Assembly (NCBI RefSeq): GCF_047663525.1
Contig: NC_092597.1
Location: forward strand, 22,150,001 to 22,214,000
Source: Anas platyrhynchos
Lineage: Eukaryota > Chordata > Aves > Anseriformes > Anatidae
Length of the DNA: 64,000 nt
Direction of reading: 5' to 3'
Of this stretch, positions 1-25,495 are shown piece by piece (within the stretch, counting starts at the first letter, position 1; each line of letters starts with the position of its first letter). Position numbers and translations under genes: made by a program. The notes beneath the pieces were generated by a model. That model saw nothing but the letters and a program-made list of their open reading frames with translations. It searched no databases and was not told where the DNA came from.

Positions 1-3000
1 GATCTCCAGAAGTCCAGCGGACATGCAAGCCAGCATGACTCAGAGTCTCAGGGTGAAGAACCGAGCAAACAAAACCCCGAGTTCCTCTGCTATTTCATTC
101 GCAACAAGAATTTCAGTTTTGAAATGCTGGCAAAATGCTCAGCGTTTGTTTAGAGCACATCACCATGACAGCACAGCGCTGCCCGGTGCCTAACGCCCTG
201 CGTGTATCTGCGAGGAACAGTGGTGAAGGGGAAGTGGAGCTCAGGGAAAGATCAGGGCCAGATGTCACAGGGGAGCTCGCAGCAGGTCCTGATCCAAACC
301 TACGTCCTCCAGCGCCGGTCCCACGCGGGTGATCAGCCTGATCAGCCTTCCCGTCCAAGCCACCGAGCCTCCCATCAGCTTTCTCCGGTCCAACGCTGAA
401 TTTTCAACAGCACGGGTTGAATGTCCTGAGCCAGGCAAATGAATTCCGCTGGTTTCCAAGTGCCAAGAGCTAATGAACTTCTGCAGGGCTGTCACTGCGA
501 ACAATAGTCGTGTGTTTGAATGACGGAGCTCTCAGCTTCACCACGCTTCTGCCTGTCTGTCCGAGCGGGTTCAAAACCACCTACCTCCAACCGTGCAACC
601 AGGGCCTCGCTGCAATCGCAGGCAAGAAATTTTCTGGCAAAACATTTTCAGGTTAAAGCAGCAACCCAAAGCTGTTAACAGAGGATTAGGTATTTAGAAA
701 AGTGTCCCGGTTTTAAAAAATGTACAAAAACATTTTGAAAAGCTGACGATTCAGAAGTGGGCATTTTTGCTCTGGGGCATGAAAACACGATGTCAACACC
801 TCAGCTAATCTTTAGGTAATTTTCTCAACGAGTTTTTAAAAGGCTGAAGCAGATCTTACATGTTTGGCTGGAGCTCGGGTAATTACTTCCTGTCTAATTA
901 CGTAAGTTTTCAAAAAGTTTTATTTTCTGCCTTGATCTTCATAGGGGAAGAGAATTTAAACCCTTGGGAAAGCTCAGAAGATGGTGAAGCTCTTTAAGTC
1001 TGGATCTGGACAGACAGAATAGGATTCCTGTGCGTTTCGGTCCTCCAGATAGGGCACTGGGATCAATCCTGTTCCTCTGTGACTCTTCCCTCCAAGGAGC
1101 AGCGTTTCACTCTCTGTTGGTGCAGTCACACCGTGGGTTGCAGCCCATTTGTTTCGGCTCAAGGCAGCAGCAACTGCACAGGTTTGGGGTTGGTTTTAAC
1201 GGGTCTGCTATTGCCCGGAGAGAAAGTGCCATTTTTTAGGACATGCACAGTACATTTACAGATGTCACAAGCGCCACCGTCCCTATAGGACAGGGAGAAC
1301 TCGGGCTGTTCTCCACAGCTCCCACTCAGCCCTTGGTGGCAGAGGCAGAGGGCCCAGATCCAACGTCCCCAGACCCTTTCTGCACCCACGAGGGGAGCCA
1401 GCCCTTTGGGTTTTGTCTGCAGTTTCCAGACTCAGCAATCACAAGCGACCAACAGAAGCCAGCAGAGATTAATTATATTTTTCTCCCGAGTGGGTAGGTG
1501 CTCGACTGCAGAGCGCCGTGGCTGTAACTCAGCCGTGTTACAAGACATCTCCAGCACGAAGGAGCTGGAGCAGGAGGTAATTGAGGGCTGGCTCCCGGAG
1601 GGAATTTTCCCTTAAAAGGATAACTACATTGTCATGATGAAACCAGCTCGCTTCCACTGCCCGCAGAGCTTTTTGCAAACACGTCTGCCGGAGCTGGGGG
1701 CGGTGGCAATTTTTCCAGCAGACTGCTAGGAGCAGCAGGGCAGTGGCTACTGCTCCAAATGCTCCAGGGTCTCTGGCCTGTCTCAGCCGTCCTCTCCCGT
1801 GAAGGGCAGCCCCAGAAGGTCACTCCAGTGCCACGTAACAAGAAGCCAGCTCCTGCCGTCCGCTCAGGGAAAAGGGATACCTCAGCTAGGGTTGCAGGCA
1901 GAGAAGCCAGCCTCACACAAAGTGCTCGTGCTCAAAATCCGAAATGTTTTCAGAGGGGCAGGCAGGATGCCAGCTGAAAGCATACCAAAGCCACGCAGGA
2001 ATTTTTCCAATTAAATCTTTTTTTTCCACCAGAAAATACCCGAAACCCCAGCTTCTAATCTGAGAGCCCGTGGAATGCTTCTGAAGAAAGCTCTTCCAGG
2101 GGGGGTAAAGGCACACGATGAGAGAGCTGAACCCTTGCGTGGCCTCTCCCCCAGCAGCAGGCTGCTGATAAGGGAGAGCCAGGTTTGGGGCCAAAACCCT
2201 CTTCTGCCTTGCTCAGAACGGTGACTCAAGCCTCAGCCCAGAGGAAACCACCTTACCTCGAACACGACTGCTGCTCCAGGCCTGAGAGCCTTCCCCACAG
2301 CCCACCCAGCTGGAGTTCTGCTCTGTGTTCTCTTGTGCAGCGCAGAAGGGCTGCAAACACTGCGGGTTTTGGAAGGAATGATATGGGAAAGATGGGTTTG
2401 GGCCCGGCTGTAGTGCCAGTCACAGGTTCCCACCTCACATCTAAAGCCTCTCTGTGCACATCTTGGGTGAGATTTTAAAAATCTGAGATTTTGCAATCTG
2501 GCTGATGCTCATGCGGTCTCTCTAGCACAAAATAATCCACCCATCGTGCCACGAACGGAGCAGGGAGCAGAAAGTAAAACACCAAAACACCACCCCTTCC
2601 TCTGAGGACTAGCAGCCTACACGGACCCCAAGCAGCTCCTGGCCTTGTTTCACAGCAGGGAGCCGAGGCATGGGGCAGAAGCCCGGGTTGCTGGCGAGAT
2701 GAATTTGCCAAATAGCTGGCCCTCAACAAGCCACCATCACTGAGGCAGGATCAGTTAGTGCTGAGCACCTGTAAGAGGCAGACCAGCAGCAGCTCCCTGC
2801 AGGCACAGCGGTCAGCTCAGGAGCTGCAGGACCTCTGCAGCCGTTCCTGGATCTGTCTGGTGCTTGCTCTTTCTGCTGACAGCTCCTCTGTGAAGTGTCA
2901 GCTTGAACTGGTCCCATTTCAGGAACTCTGCAAGCAGCTATGGAGAACCAGCACTCTTCCTCTTGGCTGTAGGGGTAGAAAACTTCACTTTCTGATCAGT

Positions 3001-4357
3001 ACTTCTCTGCAAAGAGGAGCTTCATCAGGGGAAGTGTGCTAGCGCCGATAAACAGAAACTCATCCCGAGATAACGAGCAGAAAGCTGGAGAGGTACAGGT
3101 GTCTACAGGCACAGACCGGTTGCCGTTTGGCTTTCCCTTTCTCTGAGTAATACCAGGAAAATGAATCAGGCTCTATTTCTGAGTCACAGCGAGTGAAGGT
3201 AAACTTCCTCTCCAGACGAGGAGAACCTGGGCAGGTGGAGGAAGAGCCGTGCGTGTCCTCATGTGCTGGATAAACACATGGAGCTGCGCGAATCCTGCCC
3301 CAGGGCCTGATTTCTGCAGGCCTGTCCCAGAGGAAGCCCCTGTGCTGATAAACGTGACAACATCTGCCTTCTGCTTCCTGTGCTGCGCGCAAATTATCGC
3401 TCTCTGCAGATAGCTCTCTCCCTTCTCGGAGAGAAAAACCTGGGCTTGGGGTTTTTTAAAGGCCCGCTGAGACCGGCTGCCATCGGAGCCAGCTCGTTGT
3501 GTGTGTGCTCACACGCCACGCGCACCCTCTAGCTGCTTGAGCAATATCATCCCACATCTGCCCGGGGTTGTTTGTTCCCTCATCCCTCCTTCTACCAGCT
3601 CCACGTGCTGGAAACAGGAGCAGGGCAGGCAGAGTGCTCTGCACTTGTGCTCTCTCCATGAGCAGAGCGGAGCTGACGCCCAGCTGAGCCCCCTCACCTC
3701 CTCCAAATAAATGACATTATTTTTTCCAGGCTGCTCGTGCCCAGAAGCGAGGAAAATCAGCCCCTGGAAATCAGCAGCCCGTGTGGGAGCTGGTTTGGCG
3801 CCAATCACCAGAAACTCCAGCAGCAGGTTTGAAAGGGAAGCCTGGTGGGCTGCGATAAAATAGAAGCCATCAGTCGGCGATTTGACATCTGCAGAGCTCC
3901 TCGCAAAGCACACGGCTCCAGCTGCCGCCCCAGCCCCCTCCCCTCGCCTCCGACTCCAGGACCATGAAATTACTCATTAGGCCTGGAACAAACTTTCGGT
4001 GCACTTGCATGTGGCTGGGGACAGAGACAGATGTTGCGGGCTCGGGAAGAAAATTGCTGAGAGACAGAAAAACACTTCCAAAGCTGCGCTGCTGCCTCCT
4101 GACAGCGTGCTCCTGGCTCCTGCTGCACGCCGTGCCTTACCATGGAGTTAGAAACAAAAGCACCGGTGGCATCGCAGCTCTATCGACCCTTTGCCTCCGC
4201 TTTGATTTTATTAAATGCCCAAACATAAGTGTTTTTTTGCATTGCTTAAAATTTTGCATTGAGCCTTACGGGATGACGTTGGAGAAGCTCGGGGCTGTGC
4301 CTCTGGCAGGAGGTTTCAGCACGCGAGGTTTACTGGTTACAAAATCCCACATTTCAG

Positions 4358-4411
4358 CTGCGCTCCTCCTGATAAAAGCAGGGACTGCGCTCCTCCTGAT
4401 AAAAGCAGGGA
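4358..4411. repeat. 27-bp perfect tandem duplication
   Basis: Two adjacent identical 27-bp copies (4358-4384 and 4385-4411) each contain CTCCTCCTGATAAAAGCAGG. Each copy carries a TGATAA (GATA-factor type) hexamer. The absence of mismatches suggests a recent slippage or duplication event. Confidence 0.9.
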
Positions 4412-5688
4412 CGGGATTGCCTTTAGGAGCCAGACAGTCCTCAGAGGGCCAGGAAGCAGGGGACCCGCCCTCGTTTACACATGCAGAAAGTGAGAATAAA
4501 AACATTGCCCGCAGGCACGTCAGTGAGGGGATTGGGAAGCAGCGTCCATCAGGGCTGGGTTTATAGGATGCAGCCACCCCCACCTCCCATAACCAACTCT
4601 CGCTCGGTTAAACCATCACATGCAAACCTGGTAGGGAAGGGACACCAGCCCCAGCACAGGCAGGGAGGAATATTTCTGCCCTTTTGATCTTTCCCTGCTG
4701 CACTTGCTTTCCTTCGCACTGTAGATGTTTAAAGAGGGTATCAGGCTAATATTCCTGGCCTTGAAAGCCCAGGCTGACCTCAGCTAGCAAGGGGAACAGT
4801 TCAAAGCAGAGCCAGGATGACCACTGGGATCTGATAATGGCTGCAAGATTGAGGTTGTCCCACCAGATATCTCCCAGCTGCTGGTCACATCTCCGACTTC
4901 AGAGAATTTGAGCACAAGGAGCTTTCACAGACCTCCTCACTGCCAAGCATCACAGAAATAGTGCACCTCCCCTCCCTGTAGTACTTTTCCTAAGATATCA
5001 TTCAGGAGTAAATAGCCACTGAGCAGATTTCTTTTTGCTTCTCACACATTCCCGCAGGATGGCGGTGAGCTCAGCTCTCCACAAGTGCAAGGAGAAGGAA
5101 CGGAGTTAGAAGATGTCGTGAAGTGGTGTCAGCGAAGGGCAGAGATAACAGGAGTGACCCGATCACCAGGAACAACCCCGGCGACAGTGTTAATTGAGTG
5201 TAAGCTGCACTTTCAGAGCTACACAGAAGCTTAAGCCCATTTATCTTTTCAAGGGATTTAAAGGCCTAAGAGCTTTGGAAAATGGCACGGACAGGACGGG
5301 AAAGTTCAAATCACCAACTGCAACTTCCAGGCACTGTTAGCAGGGATTGACCCGTCTGTGTCAACCCCACACAGTGCCTTGCCAGGCAAGACTTGCTCAC
5401 CTGCTCTCTCTGGCATTCCCTGGGCTCCTCGAGACTTTTCCTTCAACCCAAACAAACAAAACCCCTTGCGTTTCTCTAGCACATGATTTCATCCTGATCC
5501 CGTAATACTGGATTCTTCCTGAGCCTGGAGACAGAGAAGATTGCTTTGTGGTACAGCGTGCTTCCTGACCTAGAGCAAGAGCTCTGCTGAAATACCTCCT
5601 TCTGCATCGTCTGAGAGGCTACGCAGGATAAGCAGAGTCTGGGGAGGCAGGAAAAATGGAATTATAGGCTTGTGAAATGGACACTGAC

Positions 5689-5707
5689 AAAAAAAAAAAA
5701 AAAAAAA
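5689..5707 (+). repeat. A19 homopolymer
   Basis: An uninterrupted run of 19 A lies in the non-coding flank. No retroposed gene body was recognised upstream of it. Confidence 0.9.
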
Positions 5708-8700
5708 GAAATGAAGTGCTAAGCTCACTCAGAGGCCGTCTGTGTTTAATCCAGTCATCAGACAGTCTCTGTTTAACTAAATATTTGATTTCAGAATTGA
5801 GCCTGAATCATTACTGGCAAAGGTTTCAAGCTCCACAGGTCCCTCTAACAAGCTGCTCCTTCTTGGGAGCCCTGCAAGGAGGTGAATACAGCCTTTGAGG
5901 AAAGTGATGGATCCTTCCTCAGGCTTCCAGAGCGGGTCTGTGGAGTGCCGTTAGGTTTCCACTGTCTCTGAAAGCTTCGTATGTTTGACTGTTGGAAGCT
6001 ACAGGGCTGCTGTTTGTTTGTGTACATTGCTGGGACATTCCCAGAGGATTTTTGGCTTCGCAGCATGTCCCAGCAACAGAGTTATCAAAGGAAGCACCAA
6101 AAATAACCTAGCCTACAGGACAACTCAAAGCCTGGCCCAGATAAAAAAAAATAACCAGCTGGAGCCACACATGAAGACATGCAGACAGAGCCCTACCGTG
6201 GATTCCATGCTGCTGGGACACATCTGAAGGAGCAGCTTGCAAACCACGACACAAAATCTGTACATTTAGTTTCTCTCACACCCACAGCAAGGACGTAAAG
6301 TAGCACAAACACACAATGCCCCATGGCATCACACCAAAGGGCCCAAAGGAACTCATTTGGGTGCTTCCACGCAGAGCCCTCCGTGGCTACCCCAGCACCT
6401 TGTGCTGTTTGACACCCAGCCGTGTAAGGACAGTGACAGTCCATTAACACGGGACGAGGAATGTGGTCGGGCCCTCTCCCACGCAGCATTTAATTTCCTG
6501 ACCGTGGCAGCAAATGCCAGAAAAGACAACCCTCCAGGGCAGGAGGCTGCTCCCTGAGCTGGGCTCCCCCACTGTGGGCAGCTCCAGGGAAGCAGAGGCT
6601 TGGCTTCCCGGGCTGCAATCAGCTGCAGGCAGGAGGAGTCACCTTCCAGATTTGCTTCCAAAGGAAATAAATTCAAGTCCGATCTGCTAAACCTTTTGGT
6701 AAGCAACTGTTTCTGCATAAACACATGCTGGTTTGTGGGCTGCATTACATGGTTAGCTGCAAATCTGACTGACTTTAAAAATCACTGTGTATACAACCGA
6801 ACCAGAGGGCAAACAGAGGCGCGTTTTAAAATGGCATGGATTTAAACGGCCTGACTCATGATTTCTGAAAGCTGGAGATTGAAAATAACGATTATCCTAA
6901 ACTAACACATAAAAACTGGGCACAAATGGCTATGTCAGAGAGCTTCACTTCTAAGCAAGAAAGAGCACGAAGCCAGCTTAGATTTCTTCATGTGAAATAA
7001 AGTCAAAGACCTTTCTGAAGACGGGGTCAGTATCAGACATATATTGCAAAAAGAGCTCAAGTTATCACCTCCCCCTGTCATCTGTTACGGTACAGCATCA
7101 GAGGGAAAATCCAAGTGCTCTTTTAGGTCTGTTAGCTAATAAATGGATCGCTGGGCAAGTGTTTAGCACTGTTAATAAATCCCTGCAACATTCTGTTCTC
7201 GGTGTCAGCAGAAAGCCTTCATCCCTTCCACACCTGAACACAAACCTATTTGGTAAGGATGGAAGGAACTGCCTACACTGCTTTTTTTCTGCCTGCTGCA
7301 AACACCCAAGCCCACAGATGCAAACTTCCAGTATGTCTGTGCTACTGCTCTTCTGAGATCAGCATTATTCCCAGATCACTCCCAGCTGATTCAAGTTCTG
7401 GGCCAGGTGCAGACAATGATGCTAACAGTGGCAGGTTAAATCTGGACAGCTTTCCATCCCCAGGTCTCTCACAGCATAAGGAAAGAGTGGCAAGAGCCAG
7501 AGGTGCCACCCAAGGCTGGCATGTTGCTGGGCCAGGCACTGTACCTATATATGAGCAGGGATTATTGCCTGCCCTTTTCAGAGCTGTTTCCCCAGCCCTC
7601 AGGCACTAGGGTACCCAGTGGGGAAGGCTCAGCCCTTCGCAGTCATTCCCGCTGGCACCGCTCCAATTTGTCTAAGACACTTAAATATTCATCACGAGAG
7701 AGCAAGCGTCCGTCTAGCCGGGTGTGCAGCCTCCTCTCGAGGGAGACAGGACACCTGCCTTCTACACTCCCTGCTCCATCAAATCATTAATTATTTAAAA
7801 TAACAGGAAAGGGCAAGAAAAACTCTCTGCACCAGACAAGCTTGCAGCCTGCTGTTTACAGTACTCTCTGGGGTCCTGTAGAGATCAGGGTTTCCATCTC
7901 CCCTCAGGCAGAGGCAAGGATCAAACCCAGCTTTTCCTTCTCCCAGGGGAGGATGCTCTACCAGAAGGGCTTCCCCTGGACCCGGACAGCCCTTATGTTT
8001 GCTTTTCCTACCAGAGAGTGATTATTATTTTTTTTAATTCAATTTGAACAAAAGGCAAACAAAACACAAATCCAAAGCTCTAAGACCAGCAGCTAATCAC
8101 AGACCCCCACGCACAATCTGTGACTGTTCAGGAGCTCGGGGTCCACTGGGGCGAGAGGCAGCGCTCTCCATCTCTCCATTTCTCAGCTGCAGCCCCTGCC
8201 GGTGGTCCCTGCAGCAAAACAGCTGCATCAGTGCAGCGCTTGGCTGCACAGCCCTCAGCAGCACGCCTCCGATGAGATGGAAACCGATGGCTCAGCCCAG
8301 CACTGAAGTTAGTTCTGGTGTCTCTGCACAGGGTGTAGCTGCGCCCACAGAAGGATTTTTCTCTATGAGCAGAGGTCTTTACACCTCCACATCCCTCTGG
8401 CTACTGATTTGGCTTTGGGCCTGCCTCACTGCATCTCTCCACGCTCTCTCTCTTGCAGCAGAAGGGTCCCCAGGACAGTGGTGTCCCCCAAGACTGGCCT
8501 GAACCAGGGAGCTACAGCCTGGAGTTCCTTGCTCACAGCAAATCGCGGCAGGTAAACAGCACTGGCACCCTCGTGTGGTCGCTGTGATTGCGTGCTCTCA
8601 CCCAAAACTGGCGGTCCAGCAGGGCTGCAGAGCACAGGGAGATGACTCCTCGGAGGATTCCTTCTGAGGAGGGGAGAGGAGCCCAGGACAAGGGTGAAGT

Positions 8701-8779
8701 CTGACAGACCGACCGGTTGGCATGGTACAGGGAGGGAATGCAAACCTGGTGCTGCAGGGACTAAGCAGAGAAATTAGAG

Positions 8780-8935
8780 TTGCGGGGCTAGAAGGGTCCT
8801 TGCAAGATCACTTCTATCCTGAGATGGGCCCCTGTGAGCAGCTGCAGAGAACCTCCTATGGATTTGAAGGCCAACAAGCACCACCATTTCCTCAATCAAG
8901 CCAACATGCCACTCAAGGTGTTACCCCATATTAAA
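8780..8935. repeat. Possible decayed CR1-like fragment
   Basis: The phrase AGAAGGGTCC followed by AAGATCACTTCTATCC, and then a run rich in CAAGCACCACCA/CAACATGCCACT, loosely resembles conserved stretches of avian CR1 3' regions. The match is by eye only and is heavily diverged. The terminal octamer microsatellite of young CR1 copies is not visible. It could equally be unique sequence. Confidence 0.25.
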
Positions 8936-10602
8936 GACATATTTAATACCCTGTATTAAAGACAAGACAGACTGCAAGCAAACACAGGAAAGCCTAGAAA
9001 ATGTAAAGAGATGTCATTTAAGTAAAAAAACCACAGTGTCAGAGTTCTTCACAGTATCTGCCCACACTCCTTGTACCTCTGAGCAAGCAGGGCCAGCAGG
9101 TGACAGGGTGAAAGCTCCAACATGCAGCCCTCAGCTAGGTGATTTTAACTTTTTTTTCAGTGCTAAGTTGTTGGAAAAGGGGGGTGAGAGAAAGGCAAGG
9201 GAGGAATCTGGGACGCCTTTTGCCGGCAGAAGACATAAGAGGTGATTTGACAAGGTCTGGGTAAAGCGCTCTGAACCCTTTGAGTCTACCAGCGGGTTTC
9301 CAGGACGGGTCAGAGGCTGCCACCAGAGGCAGTTCCTGCAGTGCAGTCTCGCTTAGAAATGTCTGCTTTCTGTAAACTGACAGCTAGGACCTTGCTTCAG
9401 CAGCAGCTGTATCTCACCACTGATACAGACCTCAAACAGCGAGCATCTCGCTCCTGAGGAACAGCCACCAGCTGTTGACACATCCCACAGAACACTCGTG
9501 TGCCACATTTACCCCAAAAATTAGATATGGCAAGAAAGCTGTGAGGGTCAGACCCGCTTCAGAGACCTTCTACAGGCTAAATTGAAATGGCTGTGGCAGA
9601 AAGAGCAGCTCCCACGTAGCTTCAGGTGAGAAGTGCTGCCAGAGCAGTCACTGCCTGGCACTTGTGAAAAGGCAGCAGCATCTCTCCACCATTCTGCATG
9701 GTGGTGGGACATCACTGACAGGACAAGCACCCAGCTTTGTGGTTTCTTGGTACTCACCCACAAATCGGCTGCTTTGGGCCCTGGTTTTTTTCCACTTACC
9801 TCAGACCTTTGCAAGACAGATCTGATCCTTTCCCAGCCTCAGCTCAACCAGTGCCCGCTTGCTTCCTCCTAGAATTATCAAAATGGAAAACAAAATCAAA
9901 GACAAAACCAGAATGGATGTTGAAATAGGATAATATTAACTAAAAACCTGGGTGAAGAGCATTTTTACCCCCTTCTGCACCTGCTGCTGTGCCTCGGCCA
10001 TGTGGTGAGAGCCCCCAGAAAGTGCCAACCCTAAACCTTACTTTCAGATAAAATAAAGCAACCTACCCCATGTTTTCCACAGAATAGAAACCCTCTGCCC
10101 CCAAATCAGCTTGGAAACAGAATTTAACCACCCACAGCCCCAAAGTGAAGGCACTGAATCACCCTGAGGTAGCAGGCGGCACTGGCTGAAGTAGCGATCA
10201 TGCGGCACCCTGACTGAAGCATCGGTAGTAGGATTTGCCCCTTGAAGTCATCCTAAAACGTCATATTTTAAATATAAATACATAAATACAATAAATATAA
10301 AGCAAGGATTTAAGAAACGCTGCCTGCTGACCCAAGGCCCCCTTCCTCTCTCCCTGTCACGACAAAGCGAATGGGTATGGGCCGGCTGGCCGCTCTGCTG
10401 CATGGTGCACCCCCCCAACCCGCGGCGCGAGTGGAAAAGCATCTTTATTGCATTTTATTTCTCTTTAAACACCACTTAAAACAGCCGCTCGGCGGCGGCG
10501 TGGCAGCAACACTCGGCCCGCCCGTCAGGCGGCGGAGCCCCGGCCCTCAGCCCGCCCGGGAGGCGGTGGTGGTGGCGGCGGAGGGCGGCTCGGGGCCGCG
10601 GC

Positions 10603-23868
<13,266 letters not shown>

Positions 23869-24745
23869 AACTGAAGGGTAGTAGTGGTTCCTTCACTGAT
23901 GTGTCATCAGTTGTCTTAAGAGCTACAAGAGAAACACTTGCTCTGTCACTTACCAGAAGGCAGCTGTAACTTAAGGGCTTCTCATCATAAAAAGCTGGTG
24001 TCATTGCTGCTTCCTTCCTGGTCTGAAACTACAAGGATATCAGCAAACAGTAGCAGTCTAAAATGCCTCTTTAAAGAGAAGTGAGATTTTATTGGCTCTT
24101 CTCTATGTTCTCAATACTGTAATAAGAACTAAGTCTCACTTGCCATAATGTGACCGAGTACCAGGATATACTACAAGATTTTATTGTAACTTGTTTGCAG
24201 TGTATTTTTGTATATGAATTTTTAACTGTCAATTTTATAAGCTTTTGTTTACAGGAATGTTCTTTACATACCTTTTTTGCCTCTTTTTTTTTTTGTCTAC
24301 CATGCGTATCTTAGATTTGTTTTTAACTTTCCTCCTAACTTGGGAGTTTGTTCAGCCAAGTCAAGGCAACTACTTGATCCTTAAGGACTGTGATCTTTAA
24401 AGAAAAAATGTATATCACTGTAATATTTATAAATCAAGTGAGTAATTTCTTTAATCCCTAGGTTGCCACTTGAAAATCTCCTTTACCTTAGAACATAGAT
24501 AGCTCCACTCATCTAAGAGTAAGAGTGAACTTAAGGCTACCTGAAGGCTGATATTCTTGTCCACAGCACTGCTGTGTGGATTTTACTGTTTCAACTCAGA
24601 GGTTACCAGTGGTTATTTTACACAGCCTATGATAAGGACATACAATTTTCATAAACACCAATTTGTCTTTTAAGTTTTTGTAGTTTTAGTGTTTCAAGGG
24701 AAAAATAATATCTGTATTTCAATAAATCAAAATTCTAAGGTTAAA
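23869..24745 (+). other. ANKDD1A: ANKDD1A 3' UTR
   Basis: AT-rich sequence follows the ANKDD1A stop codon and contains the single good AATAAA at 24721-24726. The UTR is therefore predicted to be about 0.9 kb with cleavage near 24740-24750. The end is inferred from the signal only. Confidence 0.7.
24721..24726 (+). terminator. ANKDD1A: ANKDD1A polyadenylation signal
   Basis: A canonical AATAAA lies 853 bp after the ANKDD1A stop codon. A TTGCACATTGTGTCTTAGTC stretch follows as a possible U/GU-rich downstream element. Confidence 0.75.
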
Positions 24746-24975
24746 TTTGCACATTGTGTCTTAGTCTTTATTAAAAACATTGACTAATTCTTACTCAAAG
24801 CTAACCCAGTGCAACCTTACAGCTATAACTGTTCGATACAAGAGGCAAATTCAAACAGAAGGTACCTTTTAAGTGTTTTTTTTTTTTTTTTTAAAGTATC
24901 TGTGGAGGCAAACCAGGACTGTAGTAAGCTACACTACTGTTCTCTTGTAGTCAAAAGAAGAGGCACGTGCTGAAC
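24746..24975. other. Spacer between convergent 3' ends
   Basis: About 230 bp separate the predicted mRNA ends of ANKDD1A (+) and SPG21 (-). The spacer contains a T17 run at 24876-24892 and nothing else recognisable. Confidence 0.75.
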
Positions 24976-24982
24976 TTGAAGT

Positions 24983-24988
24983 TTTATT
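24983..24988 (-). terminator. SPG21: SPG21 polyadenylation signal
   Basis: TTTATT on the plus strand reads AATAAA on the SPG21 strand, 508 bp after its stop codon (25496-25498). This predicts a 3' UTR of about 520 bp. Confidence 0.75.
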
Positions 24989-25495
24989 GAAAACCATTTT
25001 TAAACAGCTAGCAAGAAAGTTAAAAATTTATTTCAAATAGAAATAAACTAACTTGCAACACAACATATAAAGCAAATAAGTGATGGCAACATTGGCACTT
25101 TAACATCTTTTAAACCAAATACTCAACAAAAATATACGTCAGCTTATAAGTACACAACCTGCATGTGGCAATATATACAACTGAGTGAAAATATAAAAAG
25201 AAATACTGTTCTGTTCAAGAACATGATAGTGAAGACTTTGGTAGCAAAAATGTCTTTGTTTTTAAAACTGCAGCCTTCAGAGATACTTCCTTGAATTCAA
25301 AGACTTAAAATTAAGCAGATGTTCCATTACATTGTTGAAGGTTTATTGTCCACGGGTAGCTCACTGACTATTGATCCTGTTGGAATCGCACAGTGATAAT
25401 CGGCCAACACAAGAAAAAAGGCAGAGTGGGAACAGATGATTGTACACAGGAAGACCACCAAACCTGATTCCTCATTTTCACTGGCAGTCAGAAAC

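Larger units (their letters stand above)
1..10440. other. Upstream flank, no gene recognised
   Basis: No open frame here combines recognisable protein similarity with convincing splice sites. The longest ATG-started frame, 200 codons at 3964-4566, has low-complexity composition and no known domain. In human the gene upstream of ANKDD1A on the same strand is PLEKHO2. Part of this stretch could be its downstream flank, but nothing seen here proves that. Apart from a short tandem duplication, a poly-A run and one doubtful old repeat, listed separately, I see nothing. Confidence 0.6.

Noticed and set aside
3964-4566. 200-codon ATG-started open frame on the plus strand
   Set aside because: No recognisable domain, biased composition, an internal recent duplication and no splice or promoter context. 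An opposite-strand frame is open across part of it too, which is typical of chance.
8044-8502. 152-codon open frame upstream of ANKDD1A
   Set aside because: Composition is not protein-like and there is no similarity to PLEKHO2 or any other family I can recognise.
10443-10462. Two TTTATT hexamers (AATAAA on the minus strand) just upstream of the ANKDD1A CpG island
   Set aside because: They could end an antisense transcript, but no minus-strand exon is recognisable within or beyond the island. AT-rich chance is simpler.
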